From contig DDDG01000025.1 of assembly GCA_002336245.1 (NCBI GenBank), positions 1 through 64,000 of the forward strand: a stretch of DNA of 64,000 nt, given 5' to 3'. The notes beneath the pieces are model-generated. The model saw only the letters and a program-made list of their open reading frames with translations. It made no database searches and was not told the origin of the DNA. The stretch's first letter is position 1, and each line of letters opens with the position of its first letter. Made by a program: the position numbers and the translations under genes. Origin of the DNA: Flavobacteriales bacterium UBA1986 (GTDB lineage Bacteria > Bacteroidota > Bacteroidia > Flavobacteriales_G > Salibacteraceae). Positions 51,432 to 59,917 of the stretch are shown here, one piece after another.

Positions 51432-53108
51432 ATGTCTGTAAAATCTGATCTCGATATAGCTCAAGCAGCTACAATGACTCACATACGTGAGATCGCCTCA
51501 AAACTTAATATTGATGAAGATGATTTGGAACTGTACGGAAAGTACAAAGCCAAATTGCCTTTGAATTTGATCGATGAATCGAAACTTCAATCGAACCGAC
51601 TGATTCTAGTAACAGCACTTACCCCAACACCCGCAGGTGAGGGGAAAACTACAGTTTCAATTGGCCTTACTGAAGGCTTGAACAAGATCGGAAAGCAGGC
51701 TACTGTGGTTCTTAGAGAGCCTTCTCTTGGCCCAGTGTTCGGAATTAAAGGTGGCGCCGCTGGTGGTGGCTACTCTCAAGTTCTGCCAATGGAAGACATC
51801 AATCTTCATTTTACTGGGGACTTCTCGGCCATCGAGAAGGCCAACAACTTGTTGAGTGCGCTCATCGACAACAATCTTCAAAGTCGGACGAGAAGTTTAG
51901 GATTGGATCCTCGCTTAATTTATTGGAAACGAGTGATGGATATGAACGACCGTTCTCTTCGCGACATCACAATCGGACTTGGTGGAACCGCCAATGGCAT
52001 CCCACGTCAGGATGGATTTAACATTACTCCAGCATCTGAAGTGATGGCGATTCTATGCATGTCGAACGATATGGCAGACTTAAAGCGCAGACTTGGAAAC
52101 ATCTTCGTGGGCTTTACAACGGACCGCCAGCCAATCTATGCCCGCGACTTAAAAGCTGAAGCGGCCATGTGTATTTTATTGAAAGATGCCATCAAGCCAA
52201 ACCTAGTTCAAACTCTTGAAGGAAATCCTGCCATCATTCATGGTGGTCCATTTGCCAACATTGCGCAAGGGACAAACACCATCATAGCAACTAAAATGGG
52301 ACTTAGTCTCAGCGATTATGTTGTTACGGAAGCGGGCTTTGGTTCGGATTTAGGAGCAGAGAAGTTCCTAAACATCAAATGTGGTTATGGCGGATTGAAA
52401 CCAAATACAATTGTTCTTGTTGCAACCATTCGCGCGCTTCGTCATCACGGTGGAGCAGAGCAGGAGCAATACGGAGATGTGAGCTTGGATAGAGTAAAGG
52501 CGGGTTTTGAAAACCTTGAAAAGCACATTGAAAACGCGAAACAATTCGGAATTACTCCTGTGGTTGCCATCAATCATCGCACGGGCGATGGTGAGGACGA
52601 AATTAAGTTCGTTCAGGAAGCCTGCGCCAAGATGGGCGTAAAAGCAGTTGTGAGTAAAGGTTGGGCAGAAGGTGGTATCGGTACCAGCGATCTTGCTCGG
52701 GCTGTAGTTGAGAACATCGACGAGGCTGGAAACGACTTTAAACCTTTGTACGATTGGAACTCTTCAATAGAGGAGAAGGTAGAGACCATTGCTAAAAAGG
52801 TATATGGTGCCGATGGCGTCGATTATGAGCGTAAAGCACTGCTTGATTTAAAGAGAATAACGACCCTTGGATTGGATAAACTCCCAATATGCATGGCGAA
52901 AACTCAGAAGTCTTTTTCAGATCAAGAGGACTTGAGAGGGAGACCACGTGGATTCCGCATTACAGTAAGAGAATTTGAAATGGCTGCTGGTGCCGGATTC
53001 GTAATACCAATTACGGGTCAGATGATGCGAATGCCAGGTTTACCTGCCGTTCCTGCATCGGAGCATATGGACATTGACGAGAATGGAGTAATCAGCGGCT
53101 TGAGCTAA
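51432..53108 (+). CDS. fhs: Formate-tetrahydrofolate ligase
   Basis: It makes 10-formyl-THF from formate, THF and ATP for one-carbon metabolism, in the cytoplasm. The start at 51432 gives MSVKSDLDIAQAA. Marks are TPAGEGKTTVSIGL (P-loop near 67), LREPSLGPVFGIKGGAAGGG near 98, ITPASEVMAILC near 195, FANIAQGTNTIIATK near 275, GFGSDLGAEKF and GMPGLPAVPAS-like end (MRMPGLPAVPASEHMD). The length of 558 is normal. The stop overlaps the stop of the convergent DoxX gene by 2 bp. Confidence 0.96.
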   Translation: MSVKSDLDIAQAATMTHIREIASKLNIDEDDLELYGKYKAKLPLNLIDESKLQSNRLILVTALTPTPAGEGKTTVSIGLTEGLNKIGKQATVVLREPSLGPVFGIKGGAAGGGYSQVLPMEDINLHFTGDFSAIEKANNLLSALIDNNLQSRTRSLGLDPRLIYWKRVMDMNDRSLRDITIGLGGTANGIPRQDGFNITPASEVMAILCMSNDMADLKRRLGNIFVGFTTDRQPIYARDLKAEAAMCILLKDAIKPNLVQTLEGNPAIIHGGPFANIAQGTNTIIATKMGLSLSDYVVTEAGFGSDLGAEKFLNIKCGYGGLKPNTIVLVATIRALRHHGGAEQEQYGDVSLDRVKAGFENLEKHIENAKQFGITPVVAINHRTGDGEDEIKFVQEACAKMGVKAVVSKGWAEGGIGTSDLARAVVENIDEAGNDFKPLYDWNSSIEEKVETIAKKVYGADGVDYERKALLDLKRITTLGLDKLPICMAKTQKSFSDQEDLRGRPRGFRITVREFEMAAGAGFVIPITGQMMRMPGLPAVPASEHMDIDENGVISGLS

Positions 53109-53526
53109 GCCACTTTTTCGTCTTCTGTGCTGCTGTGCATGCTGAGTAAATACACGACAGCAGCATCAATTGCCCCCAGTACTAATGGGCCGCCAATGAC
53201 TTCTAGGTCTCCGGCGATCATGTGCAATCCGATGGCTCCAACCATCAATATTGCCTGAATCGTTGCAGCCCATATGCGATATTCTTTGACCCATAAACCT
53301 AGAGCGGTCAGGAGTTCAATAGCACCAATGCCTAAAGTTCATCCCAGTTGTAACCTAAACTCTGAAAGTCGTCGAGGTCAAAACTGTTGCCGACAAGTTT
53401 CTCCATGCCGGACGTTAGAAAGGCAACAGAGAGTATGAAGGTGAAAAACCAGACGAGTACTGTGTAAATCTTTGGGCTCATGGGATTGACTTTAGACTCG
53501 AAAATTAAGCTTTTTGAAGAATTCAT
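53105..53526 (-). pseudogene. DoxX-family membrane protein, frameshifted
   Basis: The first part (53526 to 53332) reads into a membrane helix with TSGMEKLVG, a DoxX-type motif, and stops at DEL followed by TAG. Immediately after, a second frame is open to 53105: GIGAIELLTALGLWV, then two more helices (AATIQAILMVGAIGLHMI and PLVLGAIDAAVVYLLSM) and a polar tail. Adding one T to the TTT run (AAA on the plus strand, 53334-53336) gives DELLGIGAIELLTALGLW, a smooth four-helix DoxX protein of about 140 residues. The gene is thus broken by a one-base deletion, or misread there. It lies downstream of the terminator of the surface-repeat gene. Confidence 0.75.
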
Positions 53527-53545
53527 TTATGACTTTGCGCAACTA

Positions 53546-53584
53546 CAAAGAAAACAGCCCCAACGAAAATCCGCTGAGGCTGTT
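53546..53584 (-). terminator. Rho-independent terminator after the surface-repeat gene
   Basis: On the minus strand a 12-bp stem (ACAGCCTCAGCG with CGTTGGGGCTGT, two G-T pairs) with a short A/T loop is followed by TTTTCTTT. It begins 21 bp after the stop of the repeat protein gene and separates it from the DoxX gene. Confidence 0.8.
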
Positions 53585-53604
53585 GTAAATCACAGTTGGT
53601 GAGT

Positions 53605-55036
53605 TTATATAATGCTTATTCCAAAATTGAAGCCCGGATAAATTTGTACTTGAGTATTTCCTACTACTTCGGTGTATTTGGAGTAGGGGGCTGCAGTGGA
53701 AGTAAATGTTTGACTGTCGGAATCGTACATCTTACTGAGGTGGATGTTTAAGCTGCCACCACCGTAAACAGCTAAGTTCTTATTCAGCTTGTAACTGAGC
53801 CCAGCGTTGATCTTGTTCAGATTGTTCCATTGACTTGTCCAGAATGCACCCTCATTCACATGGTAGGTAATGCCTTCGAGGCTGAGGTCGACTTTCTCAC
53901 TGAGATCAAAGGAAGTTCCTAAACCATATCCCAAGGCCCAAATGAAGTCGCTGTTCTCCAATCGTGTACCTGCGGAGAAAATGTTGTAAAAGTGCTTCAT
54001 GCCTAGCTTGATATTCATCTGTCCATAGAAGGTTTCAGACCCAATGAGGTCAAGACGTTTGTAATCGTTTCTAGAGAAACTCAAGAGTCCGAATTGGGCT
54101 CCGTCCTCAATGCTGTCGGCCACGTTTATAATACCGATTTGAACTCCTTTTAAGGTCTTGGCGACATTTAGGAAGCCCGCTGCTTGAAAGCCAGAGTGTG
54201 TTCCTCCTGTGGTATTCAAGAATCCAGCAATCTGTCCTCCGTTGAAATCTCCTTTGGTTACGTTTAAAAAGCCAGCGCCTTGACCGCCTTCCATATTACC
54301 ACCTGTAAGGTTGAGGAATCCGGCGCCCTGAACTCCGTGTGCATCTTTCAATGTCACATTGAGAAACCCAGCTCCTTGAATTTCATCCATTGAGCCCCGA
54401 CTCACATTTGCGAAACCTGCTCCTTGTCCGCCTTCCACATCATTGACGGCAACATTGATGAATCCGGCACCTTGCACACCGTGCATGCTGTCTTTCACCG
54501 TATTCACGAATCCAGCACCTTGAACTCCTTCAAATGAGCCCAGTGCCCAGTACGCTGTTTGAAAAACCAGCAAGTTGAATGCCGTGGAAATTCTTATGCA
54601 CGTGATTGAGAAAACCAGCACCTTGAACTCCGTGAAAACTTTTCATGTCCACGTTGATGAATCCGGCTCCTTGAATTCCATTTACATCTCCGAAAACACT
54701 GTTTCCAAAACCGGCCAGTTGCAGGCCGTGCATGTAATGTCTGTCGGAATTCCAGAAACCTCCGAATTCGAGTCCGTTCACAGCGCCATTGTGTCCTGCG
54801 ATGATGTTGACTGAAAGATTGGTTTCGAATTGCTCATAATCCCAACCGTTTGTTCCAAGAGGGGTGAAGAAAGTGACTTGAAATGGAATAGGTTTCAGCT
54901 TAGATGAGTCTGGGGCTTTTTTGAATAAGCTTGTTTTAAAGTCATCCTTAGTAGTGACTTCTGTCGAATCCTGTTGGGCTTGAGCTACGGATAGCCCAAA
55001 CCCTAGGATCAAACCAATTGCAATTGAATTTTTCAT
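53605..55036 (-). pseudogene. Surface-repeat outer-membrane protein (GxQGAGFxN repeats), frameshifted by a 7-bp duplication
   Basis: The signal peptide ends near VAQAQ. From about residue 80 there are some 15 repeats of about 20 residues with the core G-[VIG]-Q-G-A-G-F-x-N, then a C-terminal barrel-like domain (IKLGMKHFYNIFSAGTRL to FNFGISII). This resembles LA_2272-type surface-repeat proteins. The frame breaks in repeat 5 to 6: GFSNSVLG runs on to TGLI and stops, while the next repeats continue in another frame from GSFEGVQGAGF. On the minus strand ACTGGGC occurs twice in a row there (54538-54551). Removing one copy gives SVLGSFEGVQ with perfect repeat spacing and one protein of about 475 residues. 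It lies 24 bp after the GIN lipoprotein gene. Confidence 0.8.
54538..54551. repeat. Perfect 7-bp tandem duplication causing a frameshift
   Basis: GCCCAGT is present twice without a gap (ACTGGGC on the coding strand). One copy fits the reading frame of the surface-repeat gene; two copies shift it. Confidence 0.9.
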
Positions 55037-55060
55037 GGTCTGTAATTTTCTGGTTGATGA

Positions 55061-55783
55061 TTATTTACGTCGTACGTCGCCACTTCCGTTGATGTCCACA
55101 TCCATTGTTGGGCTGCCCATATACCTTAGGTTTCCACTTCCGTTGATGCGAACCTTCAGGCTTTTGGAGACATTGACTTGCGCGTTTCCTGAACCATTGA
55201 TGCGTATGTCGGCATCTTTTGTTTCAAGGCTGTAAGCCTTCAAGTCGCCAGAACCTTTAATGTGAGCTTCCAAACGATCGGAACTTCCATCCAAATCAAT
55301 GTCGCCCGAGCCGTCGATGCCGACTTTAATGTTCTGGTATTTGATCTGCATATCCATGTCTCCGGAACCGTCGATGTTTGCTGACAAATTGGTGCCCTGA
55401 AACTCTCCAAGTGTTCGAATGTCTCCAGAACCCTTAATGTCAATGCGATTTAGGTCGTTGGTACGGATGGTAATGTCTAGAGCTCGTTGGTAGTTGACGC
55501 AATGTTTGAAATCGATGATCAGTTCGTCGCCTTGAACATCAGTTCTCAATTCTTCAATGATGTTTTCCTGACCTTTAATTTCTATTTGCGCTTCGTTGAT
55601 GTCTGGATCTTGAATCAGCAAGATGTCTGCTGATCCTTCCAAAGTGATTTCACTGAAAGTATCGGTAGTTCGGATTTCTGTAATTCGATCTCCTTTTCCT
55701 TTAACGCAAAGAGCGTTTCGAGTGCAAGAGCTGTAAAGAAGTCCTAAAGAGATGAGAGCTATACTGGTGATTTTGGTATTCAT
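55061..55783 (-). CDS. Head-GIN domain (DUF2807) lipoprotein
   Basis: A 240-residue lipoprotein with a lipobox-like LLYSSC (Cys 20). The mature part is a repetitive beta-helix of the putative auto-transporter adhesin head GIN domain: FSEITLEGSADILLIQ, RIDIKGSGDIRTL, NIDGSGDMDMQ, GIDGSGDIDLDG, HIKGSGDLKAY, RINGSGNAQV and DINGSGDV at the end. At least seven IxGSGD turns are visible. The function is unknown; such proteins are surface or periplasmic in Bacteroidota. It is the likely first gene of a transcript with the surface-repeat gene 24 bp downstream. Confidence 0.9.
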   Translation of the reverse strand: MNTKITSIALISLGLLYSSCTRNALCVKGKGDRITEIRTTDTFSEITLEGSADILLIQDPDINEAQIEIKGQENIIEELRTDVQGDELIIDFKHCVNYQRALDITIRTNDLNRIDIKGSGDIRTLGEFQGTNLSANIDGSGDMDMQIKYQNIKVGIDGSGDIDLDGSSDRLEAHIKGSGDLKAYSLETKDADIRINGSGNAQVNVSKSLKVRINGSGNLRYMGSPTMDVDINGSGDVRRK

Positions 55784-55876
55784 GATTTGTTGCTTTTGTT
55801 GGTTTTATGTCAGTATGACAAGCAACATCACAAATACCCCTACGGAGGATTTGAGAAAAATATATTTCGGGAAGGA

Positions 55877-56734
55877 TTAGCTAAAGATTTCCCTAAAGGC
55901 AAAGGTTTCAGAGATGCGAACTCCTTTCTCAGTCTGAACTAAGCTGCCCAATTCATTGTATGCATCGTGTTCGAAGAAGAGCAAATAATCCTTGTTAATG
56001 GCATCTTGCAGAAACTGATCTTTTTCCTTCATACTTGTGAGAGGGCGCGTGTCGTACGCCATCACCCAAGGCAATGGAATGTGACCAGCAGAGGGGAGAA
56101 GGTCTGCGCAGAATACCATGGTTTTGCCCTGGTAGTTGATCACCGGCAGCATCTGAGCATCTGTATGACCGTCAACCCGCAGCACACTGAAACCTGGAAG
56201 CCATTCAGTGAGTCCAGATTTGTTCAAGTTGATCAGTTCAAGTTGTCCGCTTTCCTGAATGGGGAGAATGTTCTCGCTTAAGAAAGAGGCTTTCTCCCTA
56301 GGGTTGGGTTCTGTAGCCCATTTCCAATGGTCTGAGTTCGACCAGAATTTGGCATTTGGAAATGCTGGTTCATAGCCATCCTTAGAAGAGTTCCATTGAA
56401 TTGCTCCTCCGCAATGATCAAAATGTAAGTGGGTTAAGAATACGTCGGTGATGTCGTCTCGATGAAAGCCCAGTTCATTTAGGGAGGCATCTAAGGAGTG
56501 ATTCCCGTGTAGGAAATAGTAAGAGAAGAAACGCTCCGATTGTTTGTTCCCAATGCCAGTATCAATGAGTATGAGTCTTCCGTCAGTTTCAACCAGCATA
56601 CAACGCATGGCCCAAGTACACATGTTTTTCTCATCTGCAGGGTTTACTCTCGACCATATGGACTTTGGAACCACACCGAACATTGCTCCTCCATCTAGTT
56701 TGAAATTTCCTGTGTGAATCGGGTAAATCTTCAT
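55877..56734 (-). CDS. MBL-fold metallo-hydrolase
   Basis: A 285-residue member of the metallo-beta-lactamase superfamily. The zinc-binding signature THLHFDHCGG is near residues 105-114, with the downstream ligands RVDGHTDAQM near 199, FCADLLPS near 220 and FFEHDAY near 261. LIDTGIG near 57 precedes the metal site, as usual. The architecture resembles the lactonase and MBL-hydrolase group; the substrate cannot be assigned. Transcribed divergently from aroQ. Confidence 0.88.
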   Translation of the reverse strand: MKIYPIHTGNFKLDGGAMFGVVPKSIWSRVNPADEKNMCTWAMRCMLVETDGRLILIDTGIGNKQSERFFSYYFLHGNHSLDASLNELGFHRDDITDVFLTHLHFDHCGGAIQWNSSKDGYEPAFPNAKFWSNSDHWKWATEPNPREKASFLSENILPIQESGQLELINLNKSGLTEWLPGFSVLRVDGHTDAQMLPVINYQGKTMVFCADLLPSAGHIPLPWVMAYDTRPLTSMKEKDQFLQDAINKDYLLFFEHDAYNELGSLVQTEKGVRISETFAFREIFS

Positions 56735-56775
56735 CTTAAAACGGGCTTATACTTTCGTGTAGAAAGATAATTGAA

Positions 56776-56783
56776 TACTTTCG
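56776..56783 (+). promoter_or_regulatory. -7-like promoter element of aroQ (TACTTTCG)
   Basis: TACTTTCG, a close variant of TAnnTTTG, ends 5 nt before the ATG at 56789, supporting that start over the TTG at 56771. Confidence 0.4.
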
Positions 56784-56788
56784 ACTCA

Positions 56789-57202
56789 ATGAAAATCCTC
56801 ATTCTCAACGGGCCGAATTTAAACTTGCTTGGAAAGCGTGAGCCAGAAGTTTATGGTGAAGAAGGCTTTGAGGCATATCTCGCGGGTTTGCGGTCTTCAT
56901 ATCCCAAGATTCAATTCGATTATTACCAGTCAAACGTAGAAGGTGAGCTGATTGATCGTCTTCAAGTTGCAGATGGAAATTACAGCTGCGTTGTTTTTAA
57001 TGCAGGCGGCTATACACACACTTCTGTAGCCATTGCTGACTGCGTCGCGGCCATTGATGTAGAGGTCATAGAAGTGCACATTTCAAATGTATATGCACGG
57101 GAGTCGTTCCGTCACATCTCTTTGATGGCGAAAAGTTGTAGAGGTGTAATTGCTGGCTTTGGTTTGGATTCCTACCGATTGGCCATCGAGTCCCTCTTTT
57201 AA
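56789..57202 (+). CDS. aroQ: Type II 3-dehydroquinate dehydratase
   Basis: Third step of the shikimate pathway, making 3-dehydroshikimate in the cytoplasm as a dodecamer. The ATG at 56789 yields the family N-terminus MKILILNGPNLNLLGKREPEVYG. The flexible lid Arg and catalytic Tyr lie in that block. Other marks are YQSNVEGELIDRLQ near 46, VFNAGGYTHTSVAIADC near 69 and VIEVHISNVYARESFRHIS near 95 (catalytic His). C-terminal GFGLDSYRLAIESL completes it. The length of 137 is normal. Confidence 0.95.
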   Translation: MKILILNGPNLNLLGKREPEVYGEEGFEAYLAGLRSSYPKIQFDYYQSNVEGELIDRLQVADGNYSCVVFNAGGYTHTSVAIADCVAAIDVEVIEVHISNVYARESFRHISLMAKSCRGVIAGFGLDSYRLAIESLF

Positions 57203-58475
57203 TTCAATTTCGATTTTCGATTCTTAGTCCGGGCGCGCAGTTTGCGTTCGAAGAAGCCGTGCAAAGGAATGATGAGTAAGGCAATTCCAGCGTTTGCGAT
57301 GAGCTTTAGTATGGGCTGGCCTCCTGTGAGTTCCTCAATTTTCGGATCCAGCAGCACCAAGGCAAACTCAAAGAGCAGCACAAAGGCCAAAAAAATGATT
57401 CCTGCGGTTATATAAGAAGGGAATGAAAGTCGGCCGCTGTAAAACACAAAGATGAAAAGGAAGAGTAAAAACACTAAGATTCCAGAATATTGAAGAAGGT
57501 CTTCGCGTTCTCTTTTACTTTTCTCCAGAAGAGCCAAGGCAGCAGCCTCCTCATCTTCGACTTTTCTCTTGTAATCTTCCTGCAAACGACCAATGCGACT
57601 CATCGTTTCAACGTCTTGCATGGTGTCTTTTAGAAGAATGATTTCCTTGCTGTAGAGGAGTGCTTCGGAGGGGGCTCCAGCGAGCTCTGCCAATTGCATT
57701 CGATTTTAATAACCTCTTCAAGCGAAGAAATCATCCCAGCCTCAATTGCCTTTGAATAGGCCTTTTCAAACCAAAACGCTGCACTTTCGAGCATGCTCTG
57801 GTCCATGTAATTCCCGCCTAGGTTGTTGTAGGCTGCGAGTAGAAGACCAGGTTCATTCGAGTTTTCGAGTTGACGAATGGTTTTTCTGTAGACTCGGCGT
57901 GCCCCTATGTAATCTTCATTTTGCTCTTTAAGGGCTGTTAAGTTGAGAAGAGCCACTTTTAAAAGTTCTTCAGACTTGCCTTCTATTTCGGCTCGATGGA
58001 CGGCTTCTTCAATTAATTCCGAGGCTAGACGCGAACTTCCGAGCATAGCCAATATTGTGCCTTTGGAATTTAAGGCCATGATGCTGAGGTGCTCGTTGCC
58101 AATTTTTTCAGCCAGTTCAAGTGCTTGATCAATATTCGAAATGGCATCCTCTGGAGCGTTTAACGCAACTTGCATCTCTCCCAAAACGGATAAGGTTTTG
58201 ATGATCTCAAGCGTATCTGAAAGCTTTTTCCCAGCATCCAAGGCATTTTGAAAAGACTCTAAGGCGTCGTCCTGGTCGCCTAGAGACCTACTTGCCATTC
58301 CTCTGTATCGATAGGCTTGTGCCTTATTTTCATCAGAAGGTCCAGCAATAACCTTATTTGCCAGTTTTCGGGCTAACAGGTTGTTTACTCCGATTTGATT
58401 GAAGCTGCTATCGAGAATTTGGGATTGCGTGTTTAGCTGTGCAAGTGTAAAAAGGCAAATGACTAGATAACGCAT
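57199..58475 (-). pseudogene. TPR protein with C-terminal membrane helices, frameshifted
   Basis: The first frame, from 58475, has a signal peptide and about six TPRs (for example AQAYRYRGMASRSLGDQDDALESFQNAL), ending abnormally after SSLEEVIK with a polar tail to 57630. The second frame, open from 57699 to 57199, starts MQLAELAGAPSEALLYSKEIILLKDTM, a TPR-like continuation. A coiled coil (RLQEDYKRKVEDEEAAALALLEK) and three membrane helices follow. One extra A in the A4 run (TTTT on plus, 57704-57707) makes EEVIKNRMQLAELAG and joins them into about 425 residues. It follows the lysine-rich lipoprotein gene with a 1-bp gap; role unknown. Confidence 0.75.
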
Positions 58476-58476
58476 C

Positions 58477-59235
58477 CTATTGGGACTTCACAATTGTACC
58501 TACAAAAAGTTTCCTGCTTTTCTTTTTCTCATTTTCAAAGCGAAAGACAATTCCCTTTCCTTCATTTGGGACATCCGACACTTTCATTGCCATTCCAATA
58601 ATCAATGCGTTGTGTGCGGAGGTTTCATCCTCTTCTGCGCTGAGCACAAGATCATAAGCTCCGGAATTTTTAATGCAGGTATTTCTGAATTTCTTGATTT
58701 CAACGCTCTCAAGATTATACTTGCCTTCAAAAATTGCCCAAAATTCGTATTGATGATTTCCATCTGCCGTACTTTGATCGGTGTAGATCACATCCTCATA
58801 ATCCTTCATAGCATAAGCTTGAGGCAGTTTGCAAGTTTTGAGCGTGTATCTCCAATCGCAGTCGGTAATTTGTGTGGCGGCCTTTAAATCGATCGTGCCA
58901 AGGATGTCTTCAAAACATTCATTTTCCTCGTTTTGGAGGATGAAATCGTTCACTTCCTCGTCGGTGAAAGCATCTCCCCATTGGGTATAAGCTAGCGGCG
59001 TATTGGGTGTGTCACCCGCAGCTCCTTTGCCCTTCTTTCCTTTTCGGCCCTTTTTCTTGGCAGCTTTCTTCTTTGAATCCTTATTCGAACCTCCTTTTCT
59101 CTTTTTCCCACGGGGTTTGAGCTCCTCTGCTTCTTTAGTGGTAGTAGATTCAGCTTCTTTGGATGCAGATTCGTTCGATGGACCGCAGGAGAAGAAGAGA
59201 ATGCAGATGAATGGGACTAGAAGAAGATTTTTCAT
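58477..59235 (-). CDS. Hypothetical lipoprotein with lysine-rich linker
   Basis: A 252-residue lipoprotein; the signal sequence ends in ILFFSC (Cys 17). It is followed by a Ser/Glu segment and a very basic linker of about 35 residues composed almost wholly of Lys, Gly and Arg (about 42-72). The C-terminal domain (about 80-252) has four Cys (ENECFED, TDCDW, KTCKL and NTCIKN) that may form two disulfides, and ends with strands FRFENEKKKSRKLFVGTIVKSQ. No family recognised. It abuts the disrupted TPR gene and is likely in the same operon. Confidence 0.7.
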   Translation of the reverse strand: MKNLLLVPFICILFFSCGPSNESASKEAESTTTKEAEELKPRGKKRKGGSNKDSKKKAAKKKGRKGKKGKGAAGDTPNTPLAYTQWGDAFTDEEVNDFILQNEENECFEDILGTIDLKAATQITDCDWRYTLKTCKLPQAYAMKDYEDVIYTDQSTADGNHQYEFWAIFEGKYNLESVEIKKFRNTCIKNSGAYDLVLSAEEDETSAHNALIIGMAMKVSDVPNEGKGIVFRFENEKKKSRKLFVGTIVKSQ

Positions 59236-59326
59236 GTTCTTGGAAGATAGATTCTGTCAAAAATAATTTATTCATGCTGTCCTACAAGCTGATGTTTCAT
59301 TCATTAAACTTGTTCAAATTCAAACT

Positions 59327-59917
59327 ATGATATATTCCTTCGAAGGCATTCGCCCCACAGTGCACCCCAGCTCATTTGTTCATCCGCAAGCGTGTGTGCT
59401 TGGAAGGGTAAGTATTGGTAAGAATGTTTACATCGGACCCTTCGCCACGATTCGAGCAGACTTTGGAGAAATCGTGATAAAGGACGGATGCAACGTTCAG
59501 GAATCTTGCACCATTCATATGTTTCCTGGAGTTCAGGTCATTCTTGAAGAGAATGCGCACATTGGCCATGGTGCAATTGTACACGGAGCTCACATAGGTG
59601 CAAACTCTCTTGTTGGAATGAATTCCGTACTCATGGATGAGGTTGAGGTCGGTGAAGAATGCATTATTGGAGCCTTGTCGATGGTTCCTGCTGGAATGGT
59701 AATACCCAAGCGAAGTTTGGTGGTGGGGAATCCGGCGGTGATTAAGAAACAAGTGTCCGACGAAATGATAAAATGGAAAACTGAAGGGACGGAAATTTAC
59801 CAACGTTTGGCTGGTCGAATGATCTCTGGCTTAGAGGAAACAGAGGCCCTCAGAAGCAAGCGCACCTTTGAAGCTCCTTTCAAGGAAGATTTTGGGGTTT
59901 GGAAGAAGAAGGACTAA
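59327..59917 (+). CDS. Gamma-carbonic-anhydrase-like hexapeptide protein (PaaY type)
   Basis: A 196-residue left-handed beta-helix protein. The hexapeptide repeats run from about 20 to 140 (VLGRVSIGKNVYIGPFATIR, VQESCTIHMFPGVQVILEENAHIGHGAIVHG). The His ligands of the gamma-CA zinc site are present in TIHMF, HIGHG and VHG. The C-terminal extension and overall length match PaaY, a thioesterase-like relative, rather than the plain YrdA form. Catalytic role is uncertain. It converges with ilvE, sharing 4 bp. Confidence 0.87.
   Translation: MIYSFEGIRPTVHPSSFVHPQACVLGRVSIGKNVYIGPFATIRADFGEIVIKDGCNVQESCTIHMFPGVQVILEENAHIGHGAIVHGAHIGANSLVGMNSVLMDEVEVGEECIIGALSMVPAGMVIPKRSLVVGNPAVIKKQVSDEMIKWKTEGTEIYQRLAGRMISGLEETEALRSKRTFEAPFKEDFGVWKKKD

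Noticed and set aside
53605..54621. Separate 338-residue gene starting at 54621
   Set aside because: Its first ~28 residues are the wrong-frame reading of the upstream repeat gene; the repeats only begin after the 7-bp duplication, so it is the 3' half of a frameshifted gene.
57199..57699. Independent gene starting at 57699
   Set aside because: The ATG falls in the middle of a TPR continuation and no promoter or start context is seen; one added base joins it to the upstream frame.
59003..59266. Plus-strand reading frame of 87 codons
   Set aside because: It is the antisense of the lysine-rich lipoprotein (Phe/Pro-rich shadow) with no start context.
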